Assembly (NCBI GenBank): GCA_015229045.1 | Contig: JADGCJ010000005.1 | Coordinates: 17,157-81,156, forward strand | Direction of reading: 5' to 3' | Source: Magnetococcales bacterium | Lineage (GTDB): Bacteria; Pseudomonadota; Magnetococcia; Magnetococcales; DC0425bin3 | DNA length: 64,000 nucleotides | In this document: in pieces, positions 49,278 to 59,018 of the stretch | How positions within the stretch are numbered: position 1 is the stretch's first letter | How the letters are laid out: each line of letters starts with the position of its first letter | Program-made: the position numbers and the translations under genes | The notes under the pieces: model-generated | The model's database searches: none | What the model was told of the DNA's origin: nothing | What the model saw: the letters and a program-made list of their open reading frames with translations, nothing else

Positions 49278-49874
49278 TTACACCCCGGTGACTTTCAGGG
49301 TGACGGCTTTGGCACGGACCAGACTGCCCAGTTTTTCCAGAGGAGGGGGTTTTTTGAAAAGGGTGACCTGATCGGGCAATCCGCCATTTCTGGCAATCTC
49401 TTCATCTTTCAGGGCGGTCACGACGATGACGTAGATGGACTCAAGCTCTTTACGCTCCTTGAGAGTGCGGAGCATTTCAAAGCCGTTCATATTGGGCATG
49501 GCCAGGTCGGCGATGATGATGTCAGGTTTGATCTGACCGATGGAGAGCAGAGCCTCGAACCCATTGGTACAGGTAACCAGAGAGACGGGAAAGTTCCACG
49601 AACTGACCATGGACTTGTAGAGGGCGATCATGATCTGATCATCCTCCAGGACAAGCAGAGCCAGGGCATTCTCCTTGCTGAGCCCCTGGAGTTCACGTTC
49701 ACGCTGGCGGAGGATGGCATCAATGGAACTTTTGGCGATACGCCGGTGCCCACCCTGGGTTCGCCAGGCGCGCAAGGTTCCCTTTTCCACCCAGTCATGG
49801 ATCGTGGGCAAGGTGACACCGAGCAGGTCTGCAGATTGCTTTGCCGTCAGAAATGTTTCATTCATATCGACCAT
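49278..49874 (-). CDS. MerR-like HTH fused to a response-regulator receiver
   Basis: 198 residues. Residues 5-60 are an excisionase/MerR-type HTH (LTAKQSADLLGVTLPTIHDWVEKGTLRAWRTQGGHRRI). Residues 75-190 are a receiver domain with LEDDQ, phosphoacceptor Asp in IIIADLAMPNMNGFE, VVTAL and FKKPPP. The DNA-binding domain is N-terminal, the reverse of most response regulators. ATG 49874 is chosen; TTG at 49880 and ATG at 49865 are alternatives. Confidence 0.85.
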   Translation of the reverse strand: MVDMNETFLTAKQSADLLGVTLPTIHDWVEKGTLRAWRTQGGHRRIAKSSIDAILRQRERELQGLSKENALALLVLEDDQIMIALYKSMVSSWNFPVSLVTCTNGFEALLSIGQIKPDIIIADLAMPNMNGFEMLRTLKERKELESIYVIVVTALKDEEIARNGGLPDQVTLFKKPPPLEKLGSLVRAKAVTLKVTGV

Positions 49875-49979
49875 ATTCAAGTTTCCATCTACCTGTTCAG
49901 ATGTTTACATCCCGTTTCTACAAGGTACCTGCGTGATTTTCTACTCTGCCCTGTCGTGAAAAGCAACCAGAATCGAAAA

Positions 49980-50651
49980 TCATGTGACAAGATCAGATTC
50001 CGGATTGATGACAGCCACCGAGGGGTCCGAAACGTGGTTCAGTATGATGACCCGGCGTCCCTGGACCTTGAGACGTTTTTGAGCAAAGAGGCGCACGGCC
50101 AGGGGGAAAATACGGTGCTCCTGTTGCAAAATACGCGCAGAGAGCGCGGGAGCGTCATCTTCCGGATGAACAGGTACCACGGCCTGGACCACAATGGGAC
50201 CGGCGTCGACATCTTCGACGACGAAGTGCACCGTGGCACCCGAAAAGCGCACTCCGGTATCCAAGGCTTTTTGTTGCACATGCAGGCCCGGAAAGGCTGG
50301 GAGCAGGGCGGGGTGAATGTTGAGCAGTCGTCCCTGGTAGTGGCGCACAAACCAGGGGGTCAACACCCGCATGAATCCGGCCAGACAGACCAGATCCACC
50401 TGGGCCGCATCCAGGGCGTCAGCCATGGCTTTTTCAAAAGCGGTTCGGTTCGGAAACGCCCGATGATCGATCACCCGGGTGGGGATCGCCGCTTTTTCGG
50501 CGCGTTGCAGGCCAAAGGCGTCGGGTTCGTTGCTGATCACCAGGGCGATGCGACCAGGAATGGTACCATCGGCGCTGCGGTCGATGAGGGCCTGGAGATT
50601 GGAGCCGCTGCCGGAGATCAAGACACCGTAGCGAAAAGAGGACTCAGTCAT
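49980..50651 (-). CDS. purN: Phosphoribosylglycinamide formyltransferase
   Basis: Third step of purine synthesis, formyl transfer from 10-formyl-THF. About 223 residues: GVLISGSGSNLQALID binds GAR, the catalytic His is in NIHPALLPAFPG and Asp in VHFVVEDVDAGPIVVQ. ATG 50651 overlaps purM by eight bases. Confidence 0.95.
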   Translation of the reverse strand: MTESSFRYGVLISGSGSNLQALIDRSADGTIPGRIALVISNEPDAFGLQRAEKAAIPTRVIDHRAFPNRTAFEKAMADALDAAQVDLVCLAGFMRVLTPWFVRHYQGRLLNIHPALLPAFPGLHVQQKALDTGVRFSGATVHFVVEDVDAGPIVVQAVVPVHPEDDAPALSARILQQEHRIFPLAVRLFAQKRLKVQGRRVIILNHVSDPSVAVINPESDLVT

Positions 50652-51720
50652 GAATGCACACCTGATCGGGTGCATCGCCACGCGGGGTGACATGACCGAT
50701 CACCCAGGCCTGTTCACCAGCCTGCCGGAGACGGGAAACAGCCTGGTCGGCATCGGCGGCAGCCACCATGGCCATCATGCCGATGCCACAATTGAAGGTA
50801 CGCAGCATTTCGTCTCGGGTCACCTGACCCAGCTCCTGGAGTAACTGAAAAATGGCGGGCTGCGGCCAACTCTTCAGGGATATTTCAACCTGGACGGTCT
50901 TGGGGAGAATGCGGGGAATGTTGTCCCAAAAGCCACCCCCCGTAATGTGAATCAGGCCTTTGACATCGACCTGGGAATAAAGTTCCAAAAGAGAACGAAC
51001 ATAAATTCGGGTTGGGGTGAGCAGGGCCTCGCCCAGGGTTCCATGATCGAAAGGGGCATCCAGACCAGGACCATGGGGGGGCAGAACCAGACGGCGAATC
51101 AGGGAGTAACCGTTGGAGTGGGGACCGGAGGAGGCCAGTCCGATGACGACATCCCCCGGCGTGATGCGTCGACCATCGATGAGGCGGGGACGATCGACAA
51201 TGCCGACGGCAAAGCCGGCCAGGTCATACTCACCGGGTGGATAGAAATCGGGCATCTCGGCGGTTTCACCACCAACCAGGGCGCAGCCGGCCTGACGACA
51301 GCCGACGGCAATCCCGCCGATCACGGTGGCGGCCACGTCGGGTTCCAGGCGTCCCGTGGCAAAATAGTCGAGAAAGAAAAGGGGTTCCGCTCCCTGGACG
51401 ACAAGATCGTTGACCGACATGGCCACCAGATCGATCCCCACGCTGTCGTGACGATTCATGAGAAATGCCAACTTGAGTTTGGTACCCACGCCATCGGTGG
51501 TGGAGACCAGGAGAGGATCGCGGAGTTGACCCCACTGGGGGCGGAACAGGGCGCCATAACCGCCAAGATCGGAACACACTTCGGGACGGCGGGTGCTCTC
51601 CACGGCCCCGCGAATCATGTCGACCAGACGATTGCCGGCATCGATATCGACTCCGGCGTCACGATAGGTCATGGGGGGACGCAGCAATGGTTTTTTCTCT
51701 CCGGGGGGCGATTTGATCAT
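50644..51720 (-). CDS. purM: Phosphoribosylformylglycinamidine cyclo-ligase
   Basis: Fifth step of purine synthesis (AIR synthase). 358 residues with TYRDAGVDIDAG, TTDGVGTKLKLA, GGETAEMPDFY and ITGGGFWDNIPR, the family's ATP and substrate motifs. Translationally coupled to purN. Divergent from the DUF2066 operon. Confidence 0.96.
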   Translation of the reverse strand: MIKSPPGEKKPLLRPPMTYRDAGVDIDAGNRLVDMIRGAVESTRRPEVCSDLGGYGALFRPQWGQLRDPLLVSTTDGVGTKLKLAFLMNRHDSVGIDLVAMSVNDLVVQGAEPLFFLDYFATGRLEPDVAATVIGGIAVGCRQAGCALVGGETAEMPDFYPPGEYDLAGFAVGIVDRPRLIDGRRITPGDVVIGLASSGPHSNGYSLIRRLVLPPHGPGLDAPFDHGTLGEALLTPTRIYVRSLLELYSQVDVKGLIHITGGGFWDNIPRILPKTVQVEISLKSWPQPAIFQLLQELGQVTRDEMLRTFNCGIGMMAMVAAADADQAVSRLRQAGEQAWVIGHVTPRGDAPDQVCIHD

Positions 51721-51837
51721 GGTCGATTCTGTTCCTTTCTGCCTTTGACATGGTCCGCCTGGAGGTTACTATACCGGCGAGGTATTCCGAAACTCTCTTT
51801 CTCATTCTTGGCTATCAGTTTCAGGGTGGGTTTGCAT

Positions 51838-52986
51838 ATGATCCGAATTTTCCGACGGACCGGATGGATGGTGATCCTCTGGGTCGTGTGCCTGGTGTGG
51901 GCGAGGCCTTCGCTGGCGGAGGGTGTTTATCAGGTCAAGGGGGTGGAGGTCACCCTGCCCTTGACGGACGAGAAGAATCGCGACCCCCGGACAACAGGAA
52001 TGGCCATGGCCAAGGAGCAGGCCTGGCAGGGATTGCAGATCCGCATGTTGACCAGCGAGGATCGGCAGCGTCACGCTGATCGCCTGCGCGAGTATAAATC
52101 CGGCATCGACAACCTGGTGGAGCGGGTGGTGGTCCAGTCGGAAAAACGCATCATGGAGGGGGCCAACGCCAAGCTGCAGATGGTGGTGGACGTCACCTTC
52201 TCCCGGGATGCCGTCCACAAGGTTTTTGACGCGGCGGGGTTTTCCTATAACGAGAACGCCTATCCGTCCACGCTGTTTTTGATGGCTCAGGTCGATGAAA
52301 GCGGGGCGGGACGACTCTCCGAGCCGGGGCACTCCTTTGCCAGAACCATACAGACTGCCGCCGCCCGTTATGGTGTCTCGGTGATGGAGCCTCTGGGTGA
52401 TGTCGAGGATATGTCCAATCTCGCCTGGGAGCGCGTCAGCGGCAAGGATCCGGCCTTGTGGAACTGGGCCGAAGAGCGCTATGGCATACGCAAGATATGG
52501 GCTGCCTGGTATGGCATGGAGACTGCGGAACAGGCTGCTGCCGACGCACCCCCCGCTGCCATTGCCACCCTGGTGGAGAGCGACGCCAACGGTGAGCAGC
52601 GACGCATTCGTCTGCGGGTTCGCAAGGGGTGTGGCACCGCCGAAATCAACGGGCCGCAGAGCTGTCTGGATGGTCCCCTGGCAACCAAATTTGTCGAAAT
52701 GATCCTCGACAACTGGAGCCAGGACCACGCCGTGAAGCCGGATTTGAACCATGCCGTACCACTGCGCGTCATTCATGAGCGGCAACTGGCCGGGTACGCC
52801 GACTTCCTGAAGAAATTGACGAAAATTCCGGGCGTGGCCAGTGCGCATCCGGTCTCTTTGACGGCCAGGGATGTTTTGTTGATTCTGGATTTTCAAGGAC
52901 CTGATGAAAGACTTCTGGAGTCGTTGGCGCACATTGGCAACCAACCCGAACGCACTCCGAACGAATTGACGATCCGTATTCCATGA
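51838..52986 (+). CDS. DUF2066 domain-containing exported protein
   Basis: 382 residues with a signal peptide (MIRIFRRTGWMVILWVVCLVWARPSLAEG). Contains EGVYQVKGVEVTLPLTDEKNRDPR, AWQGLQIRML, and a C-terminal domain with RVIHERQLAGYADFLKKL. Found beside purM-hda in many proteobacteria; function unknown. The stop overlaps the next start (ATGA). Confidence 0.85.
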   Translation: MIRIFRRTGWMVILWVVCLVWARPSLAEGVYQVKGVEVTLPLTDEKNRDPRTTGMAMAKEQAWQGLQIRMLTSEDRQRHADRLREYKSGIDNLVERVVVQSEKRIMEGANAKLQMVVDVTFSRDAVHKVFDAAGFSYNENAYPSTLFLMAQVDESGAGRLSEPGHSFARTIQTAAARYGVSVMEPLGDVEDMSNLAWERVSGKDPALWNWAEERYGIRKIWAAWYGMETAEQAAADAPPAAIATLVESDANGEQRRIRLRVRKGCGTAEINGPQSCLDGPLATKFVEMILDNWSQDHAVKPDLNHAVPLRVIHERQLAGYADFLKKLTKIPGVASAHPVSLTARDVLLILDFQGPDERLLESLAHIGNQPERTPNELTIRIP

Positions 52987-53534
52987 ACCTGCCGAATGCC
53001 CTGTCATTTTTGCGCATTTTTGTGGTGCCGGTGTTCATCTGGCTGATGCTCAATGGTGGCGAGAATGTGGCTCTTTGGCTTTTTGCTCTGGCGGGGGTTA
53101 CGGATGCCGTGGATGGCTTCATCGCCAAACGGTTTGGCATGGTCACCGAATTGGGGGGGTATCTGGATCCCCTGGCGGACAAGTTGTTGCTGGTTTCCGG
53201 CTTCACGGTCTTGACTTATTTGGGGCAGATGCCTCTCATGTTGACCCTGACCGTGGTGACCCGGGATGTGATCATCCTGATTGGTGCCGTGGTGTTCCAG
53301 TTGATGACCGGCTCCTTGCGCATGCAGCCTCTCTGGATCAGCAAGGTGAACACGGCGGCGCAAATTTTGATGGTCATGGTGACGATGGTTTCCCAGGTCC
53401 ATGGTGTTTTGATCTGGCTGGTACCCTGGTTTATCTGGGTCACGACCGCAACCACGAGCATTTCCGGCCTGGTTTATGTTTTCTCCTGGACCCGCAAGTT
53501 GGCCGACGCTGCCAACCTGGAGGTGTCCCGATGA
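52983..53534 (+). CDS. CDP-alcohol phosphatidyltransferase (PgsA-like)
   Basis: Integral membrane enzyme, 183 residues. The catalytic motif reads TDAVDGFIAKRFGMVTELGGYLDPLADK, matching D-x2-DG-x2-A-R-x8-G-x3-D-x3-D. Probably synthesises phosphatidylglycerophosphate or a related lipid. Coupled by four-base overlaps to genes on both sides. Confidence 0.88.
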   Translation: MNLPNALSFLRIFVVPVFIWLMLNGGENVALWLFALAGVTDAVDGFIAKRFGMVTELGGYLDPLADKLLLVSGFTVLTYLGQMPLMLTLTVVTRDVIILIGAVVFQLMTGSLRMQPLWISKVNTAAQILMVMVTMVSQVHGVLIWLVPWFIWVTTATTSISGLVYVFSWTRKLADAANLEVSR

Positions 53535-54334
53535 TCGGTGTTGTCGATCAACCGCAGCAGCTGCTTTTGGAGTTGCCGTTGGATCCGGTTTTCACTCTGG
53601 CCAATCTGGTGGTCGGAAAAGGCAATCGTCTGGCTGTCGAGGCCGTGCGCGATTTTGGCGAAGAGGGGGGGATCTTCGCTGTCCCTCCTTTTGCCGGTTT
53701 GACGCTGTGCGGCGAGGCCGGGACCGGCAAGACCCATCTGTTGCAGGCGACTGTCAGGCATTTGCGCACCCGCCATGGTGAGCGGGCTGCCCTTTATCTG
53801 GACCTTGAGGGGTTGGATCGTCACCTGGTGGGTGATGTACAGAGTGCGAAGAGTCCGGTTCAAGGTCCGGAAGAGGTGAGCGAAGCCATCCTGGCCGGTT
53901 TTTTGGCCCGTTTTGAGGGGTGCCGTCTGGTGGCGGTGGATGGGCTGGACCGGCTGGATGCATCGCCTCCCTTGCAGGAGGCTCTCCTCTATCTTTACAA
54001 CGGCATGAAGGCGGCAGGGGTGCGTCTGCTTTTTGCCGGGCGGGAGCAACCCGGACACTTTTCAACCATGCGCGACGATTTGCGCACGCGGCTGATGTGG
54101 GGGCCGGTCCTGTTCCTGGAACCCCCCGACGAGGAGGATCTGGCGGCCATCCTGGCCAAAATGGTTCAGGATCGCCAGGTGAGAATCAGTCCGGATCTGG
54201 TCAAGTTTCTTGTCAACCGTCTGCCACGTCGGGTGCCCGATGTGGCCCTGGCCATTGATCTGTTGGATCATGCTGCCCTGCAACAACGACGCCCCCTCAC
54301 CATACCTCTGGCCAAGGAGGTTCTTGGTTTGTGA
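53531..54334 (+). CDS. hda: DnaA-like AAA+ protein (Hda-like)
   Basis: 267 residues. Walker A is CGEAGTGKTHLLQA and Walker B is LVAVDGLDRL, then sensor regions. The N-terminal QQLLLELPLD resembles the sliding-clamp motif of Hda, which stimulates DnaA-ATP hydrolysis. No DnaA DNA-binding domain. Third gene of the DUF2066/pgsA-like/hda operon. HdaA of Alphaproteobacteria is the likely equivalent. Confidence 0.85.
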   Translation: MIGVVDQPQQLLLELPLDPVFTLANLVVGKGNRLAVEAVRDFGEEGGIFAVPPFAGLTLCGEAGTGKTHLLQATVRHLRTRHGERAALYLDLEGLDRHLVGDVQSAKSPVQGPEEVSEAILAGFLARFEGCRLVAVDGLDRLDASPPLQEALLYLYNGMKAAGVRLLFAGREQPGHFSTMRDDLRTRLMWGPVLFLEPPDEEDLAAILAKMVQDRQVRISPDLVKFLVNRLPRRVPDVALAIDLLDHAALQQRRPLTIPLAKEVLGL

Positions 54335-54362
54335 TTCCTCCTGGCATTTTCCTTGTGTCTCG

Positions 54363-55331
54363 TCACGAGGCGAAAACATCTTCCAGGGAGTGGGCGGAGA
54401 CAAAATTTTCACTCCACTTTTCGAGCGAAGCTGCATCAGCCAGGGTGATTTTGTTGACGGCAGAGTCGGGGATCTGGCCGAAGCGACGCCGCAGCAGGCG
54501 GAGCAGAATGGCGGCTTCACCTTCCCGACGACCCCTCTGTTCACCGATCTCGATGCCCCTTTGTTCACCGATCTCGATGCCCCTTTGTTCACCGATCTGC
54601 TCTCCTGCCGCACGGCCTTTTTGTTCCGCATAGACGATGGATTCACGCTGGAGATAGATGAACGTCTCCCTTTTTTCCTGATCGTCCAACTCCTCTGCGG
54701 TGAGAGCGGCCTTGTTGGCGATGTCGAAGGCCTTTTTGATGGCGGGTTCGCTGGCCAGAGTTTTGGGTACTGCTTGCAGATCACCGGCGTGTTTTAGAAA
54801 GAAAAACCATTTGTCGACGACGCTGTCAAGCTGGTCGGCATCCTTGGAAAACTTGGGCAGCTCGGCAAAGACCAGTTCCAGATCATCCAGCGCGATATCG
54901 GCGTTCGAGGCGGAGCGCAACATGAAACGGTTGATGGTCTCGGCGAGTTGGTCAAACATGACAAAATCGGTGATGGTGATGGCTATGACATTGGTCAACA
55001 GCCTGTAATCATCCCCTTTTTTGATCTGGCCAGCGTAGGCTTTGCAGGCGTTGTAAAGAACCCTTTTTTCAAATCCGGCGACGTTGAGGATCTGCATTTC
55101 GATGATGTATTCCCGGCGACTTTGATCGCGGACCCGGACGTCCAGGTAGGTGTCCTTCATGCCCTTGATCTTGGGCGCCAGATAGGGATCCAGGATGGTC
55201 ACCTCGACGATTTGATGAGGGGGCCGCAGGGAGAGGATGGCATTCAGGAAACTGAGAAGAATGTCACGACTCTCCTCGGAGCCGAAGATTTTTTTGAAGG
55301 CAAAATCGGTTTTTGGGTTCAGGAAGTGCAT
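54363..55331 (-). CDS. Rpn-family PD-(D/E)XK nuclease/transposase-like protein
   Basis: 322 residues. The start LNPKTDFAFKKIFGSEESRDILLSFLNAIL is typical of the recombination-promoting nuclease family; the catalytic D and E-x-Q are in TYLDVRVRDQSRREYIIEMQI. The C-terminal third has the repeat GEQRGIEI, encoded by tandem 24-base units. Often mobile or copied within genomes. Confidence 0.88.
   Translation of the reverse strand: MHFLNPKTDFAFKKIFGSEESRDILLSFLNAILSLRPPHQIVEVTILDPYLAPKIKGMKDTYLDVRVRDQSRREYIIEMQILNVAGFEKRVLYNACKAYAGQIKKGDDYRLLTNVIAITITDFVMFDQLAETINRFMLRSASNADIALDDLELVFAELPKFSKDADQLDSVVDKWFFFLKHAGDLQAVPKTLASEPAIKKAFDIANKAALTAEELDDQEKRETFIYLQRESIVYAEQKGRAAGEQIGEQRGIEIGEQRGIEIGEQRGRREGEAAILLRLLRRRFGQIPDSAVNKITLADAASLEKWSENFVSAHSLEDVFAS
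54525..54598 (-). repeat. Tandem 24-base repeats in the Rpn gene
   Basis: About three units with core CTTTGTTCACCGATCTCGATG (plus-strand sense) encode GEQRGIEI on the minus strand. Such repeats may vary in copy number. Confidence 0.8.
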
Positions 55332-55347
55332 GGGTCGTCCGATCTGT

Positions 55348-56688
55348 TCATCGTTCTCGCAGGGCGTTGGCTTTGGCTTTCAGGATGGGTTTGAGGATGT
55401 AATCCAGGACGCTCTTTTTGCCGGTGATGACATCGACGACGGCCACCATGCCGGGAATGATGGGGAGCGGCTTCTCCTCCGAGCCGAGATGATTCTTTTG
55501 GGTACGCACCTGGATCCGGTAAAAGTGCTCGCCGCGCTCGGTCCGCTCGCCACTGTCGTCGACGATGGTATCGGCGCTGATGTGGACCAGTTCTCCCTCC
55601 AGACCGCCATAGATGGAGTAATCGTAGGCGGTGAATTTGACCATGGTCTTCAGGCCCGGGTGAAGGAAGCCAATGTCGGACGGACGGATACGGGCTTCGA
55701 TGAGCAGGGTGTCTTCCAGGGGCATGATCTCCATCAGATCGACGCCGGGGCGGACCACCTGACCGATGGTGCTGACCTTGATCTGCACCACCGTCCCCTT
55801 GACGGGGGAGCGGACCGCCGTGCGGGTGACCCGATCCTCCATGGGGGTGATGGACTCCTTGAGGCTGTTCAACTCACCCTTGGCGGCGTTCAGGTCGGTG
55901 AGGGTCTGTTTGCGAAACTCCAGGAGGGGTTCGTTGGCTTTGGCGCGAATCTCTCCCAATGCGGAGCGTAGCCGGGGCAGGGCCAGCGTGGCATTTTCCA
56001 GGGAGGCCTCCAGCTCGGCGGCTTCGCGTTGCAGGCGCAGCAGCTCCACTTGTGACATGACCCCCTGTTTGACCATGGGATCGGTGATGGCCAGCTCCTT
56101 GCGGACCAGGGCCAGGCGTCGCTCGATCTGCTTTTGCGAGGCGGTCAGTTCGACGATCTCCTGCTCTTTTTGTTCCACCTGACTATGCAGGATGCGCAGG
56201 CTGGATTCCAACGAGCGACGGCGACTGAGGAACAGCTCCTTTTCGCTGGTAGCCAGGCTGGGTTGTTCGCGCACCACCTCTTCGGGGGGGGTGAAGTCGG
56301 TGTCGCCATTGACGTCAGCGGTGAGGCGGGCGGTACGGGTGAGCAGGGCGAGATAGTGCATGTGGTTTTCGCGATAGGTCGAACGAAACTGGGTGTCGTC
56401 GATACGCAACAGAATATCCCCTTTTTGCACCACGTGCCCCTCCTTGACGAGAATTTCGGCGATGATGCCCCCCTCCAGGTTTTGGATCACCTGGACCTGG
56501 CCCGAAGGGATGACCCGGCCATTGCCGACGGTGACTTCGTCGAGATTGGCCAGCCAGGCCCAAACCGTGGCCAGGACAAAAAACAGGGTGATCAAAAACA
56601 GCAGCAGATGGGAAAAGGGGTTGAGACGTCGCTGACGGGCGGCGGCGGCCTCGGGGTAGAAATCGCTCTCCTGCCAGGAGTCGCTCAT
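55348..56688 (-). CDS. Type I secretion membrane-fusion protein (HlyD family)
   Basis: 446 residues. An N-terminal membrane helix (about 27-49), a lipoyl-like barrel (GQVQVIQNLEGGIIAEILVKEGHVV), a long coiled coil (about 120-270) and the C-terminal half YDYSIYGGLEGELVHIS. Start at 56688 is one base after the ATPase stop, so they form an operon. Confidence 0.93.
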   Translation of the reverse strand: MSDSWQESDFYPEAAAARQRRLNPFSHLLLFLITLFFVLATVWAWLANLDEVTVGNGRVIPSGQVQVIQNLEGGIIAEILVKEGHVVQKGDILLRIDDTQFRSTYRENHMHYLALLTRTARLTADVNGDTDFTPPEEVVREQPSLATSEKELFLSRRRSLESSLRILHSQVEQKEQEIVELTASQKQIERRLALVRKELAITDPMVKQGVMSQVELLRLQREAAELEASLENATLALPRLRSALGEIRAKANEPLLEFRKQTLTDLNAAKGELNSLKESITPMEDRVTRTAVRSPVKGTVVQIKVSTIGQVVRPGVDLMEIMPLEDTLLIEARIRPSDIGFLHPGLKTMVKFTAYDYSIYGGLEGELVHISADTIVDDSGERTERGEHFYRIQVRTQKNHLGSEEKPLPIIPGMVAVVDVITGKKSVLDYILKPILKAKANALRER

Positions 56689-56689
56689 G

Positions 56690-58894
56690 TCACACCCCCG
56701 CCTGACGAAAACGGCCTTCGGCCAGTTGGCGCAAAACCACATCCCGGGGACCATCGGCCAGGACACGTCCCTCTTCCAGCAGGATCAATCGTTCGACCAG
56801 ACTGAGCAGGGAGGCTTTGTGGGTGACGAGGAGCAGGGTCTTGCCGGGAAGGATGGCGGAGAGGTTGTTTTTCAGGCGCTCCTCGGCGCCGCTGTCCATG
56901 GCGCTGGTGGGTTCGTCGAGGAGAAGCAGGGGTGGATTGGCCACCAGGGCACGGGCGATGGCAATTGTCTGTCTCTGACCACCGGACAGTCCTTTTCCCC
57001 CTTCACCGATGGGCAGATCGATGCCTCGGGGATGCCTGCCAATGAAGGTATCGGCCCCGGAGAGGACGACGGCGCGCAGGATTTCGGCATCATCGGCGAA
57101 CGGATGCCCGAGGATGATGTTCTCCCGGGCCGATCCAAAAAAGAGCAGCGGTTCCTGGGGGATGCAACCGATATTGCGCCGCAGATCGGCAGGATCGATT
57201 TGCCGTATATCGGCGCCATCGGCCAGGATGGCCCCCTCCTGGGGTTGCAGGAGGCCGAGGATCAGCTTGAACAGCGTACTCTTGCCCGAACCGACACGAC
57301 CAATGATACCCACATGCTCTCCAGGTCGAATGTGCAGGGAGACCTGGCGCAAAATCGGTACCGTGGAACCTGGATATTGAAATGTCACATCCTGGAAGGT
57401 GATCCCTCCGGCGAGTTGCGGTCGATGGAGAAAACGCACACCTGCCGGGCGTTCGATCGGCAGGGTCATGATGCGGTTCAGCATTTTCAGGGAGACCATC
57501 GATTGCTGCGTGCGCACCAGGAGGCCTGCGACCTGGGAGAGAGGTGCCAAGGCGCGTCCGGTGAGGATCGAGCAGGCCACCAGGGCACCCGTGGTCAACT
57601 CCCCGGCGGCGATGAGATAGGAGCCGTGAACCACCACCGCGACCGTGGCCAGATTGGTTGCCAATCCGGCAAAATTGACGGCCAGCGACGACAAAAAGCG
57701 CGATTGCAGGCCCGAATCGGCGGTCAGGGCGACACACTGCTCCCATTTGCGTTGCATCACCCCGGTTGCCCCCAGGGTTTGAATGGACTCCAGACCGTTC
57801 AGGGTCTCGACGAGGATGGCGTGTTTCTGTGAGGCCTCCTTGAAGCTTTTTTTGATGATCCGGTTCAAGGGAAACTGCATCAGAATCCCCACCAGAATGA
57901 CGACCGGCACGGTCATGACGGGAAACCAGACCGCCGACTTGCCCAAAAAGGCCACCGTCCAGAGAAAGATGACCAGAAAAGGCAGATCCATGAAGGTTGT
58001 CAGGGTGGCGGAGGTAAAAAAATCGCGCAGGGACTCGAACTCGTGCAAATGTTTGGCCAGTGCCCCGGTCGATCCGGGATGGGCGGCCATGCGCAGGCCG
58101 ATGACATGTTCGAAGAGCATGCCGGCCATCAGCATGTCGGCCTTTTTGCCGGCGACGTCCAGAAAATAGCCGCGCAGAGAACGCAGAATGAAATCGAACA
58201 GGTAGACCGATGAGACGCCAATGGCCAGCACCCACAGGGTCTCCACGGCATTGTTGGGCACGACCCGGTCGTAGACATTCATCACGAACAGGGGGCTGGC
58301 CAAGGTGAAGATGTTGATCAGGAGGGAGGCGAGAACCACCTCCCCATAGATGGGCCAGAAGCGGCGCAGGGTGCCCCAGAACCAGGTTTTGGGGGGTGGT
58401 TCGTCATCGTCATCGGAGCGGGAGTCGAACTGAAAAGTCGGGCGGACGAAGATGGCATGACCGGCATAGTGCTGCTTGAGTTCTGCCAGGGGAATCTCCG
58501 CCGTGCCGACACCACTGTCCGGTTGGATGACGGTTGCCATTTTTGTGACATCGTTGCGGCTGGTCAGGATGCAGGCCTGCCGATCCTTGAGCAACAAAAC
58601 GGCTGGCATGGTCAGCGGGGAGATGCGTTCGAGGGATTTGCGCATGGTGCGGGCTGCCAGACCTGTCCGGGCCGCGGCACGGATGAAAAGCTCCGGCGTC
58701 ATCCGGTTGTCCACCAGGGGCAGGCCGGTGCGCAACGCCTCCTCCGAGGCCGGGCAGTGCCAGTGCCGGGTCAGGACGACCAGACATTGCAAGAGAGGGT
58801 CGTCCCAGGTCAGGCGGCCTGGAGGTGTCTCCCAGGCCGGGGAAGGAGGGGGCGCGGAGGTAGGTTCGGCAGGGGTGGAGGCGAGTGGTGGCAT
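56690..58894 (-). CDS. Type I secretion ABC transporter (LapB-like)
   Basis: 734 residues. The N-terminal domain (about 25-150) resembles peptidase C39 but has no catalytic cysteine (it reads DDPLLQCLVVLTRHWHC), as in LapB-type adhesin exporters. Six membrane helices (about 170-450) and the ATPase follow: Walker A GRVGSGKST (about 531), signature LSGGQRQ (about 637), Walker B LLLLDEPTSA. No outer-membrane TolC is adjacent. Confidence 0.92.
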   Translation of the reverse strand: MPPLASTPAEPTSAPPPSPAWETPPGRLTWDDPLLQCLVVLTRHWHCPASEEALRTGLPLVDNRMTPELFIRAAARTGLAARTMRKSLERISPLTMPAVLLLKDRQACILTSRNDVTKMATVIQPDSGVGTAEIPLAELKQHYAGHAIFVRPTFQFDSRSDDDDEPPPKTWFWGTLRRFWPIYGEVVLASLLINIFTLASPLFVMNVYDRVVPNNAVETLWVLAIGVSSVYLFDFILRSLRGYFLDVAGKKADMLMAGMLFEHVIGLRMAAHPGSTGALAKHLHEFESLRDFFTSATLTTFMDLPFLVIFLWTVAFLGKSAVWFPVMTVPVVILVGILMQFPLNRIIKKSFKEASQKHAILVETLNGLESIQTLGATGVMQRKWEQCVALTADSGLQSRFLSSLAVNFAGLATNLATVAVVVHGSYLIAAGELTTGALVACSILTGRALAPLSQVAGLLVRTQQSMVSLKMLNRIMTLPIERPAGVRFLHRPQLAGGITFQDVTFQYPGSTVPILRQVSLHIRPGEHVGIIGRVGSGKSTLFKLILGLLQPQEGAILADGADIRQIDPADLRRNIGCIPQEPLLFFGSARENIILGHPFADDAEILRAVVLSGADTFIGRHPRGIDLPIGEGGKGLSGGQRQTIAIARALVANPPLLLLDEPTSAMDSGAEERLKNNLSAILPGKTLLLVTHKASLLSLVERLILLEEGRVLADGPRDVVLRQLAEGRFRQAGV

Positions 58895-59018
58895 GCTGTG
58901 TTGGTCCCATTCTTGCCGTTCTGTTTGAACACATGAGAAATCATCGGCATAATAGCATAATCAGAGGGTGGGAATCAGGCGATCCAACAAAAAAAGAGGC
59001 GTGCGGTACGAGGCGATC

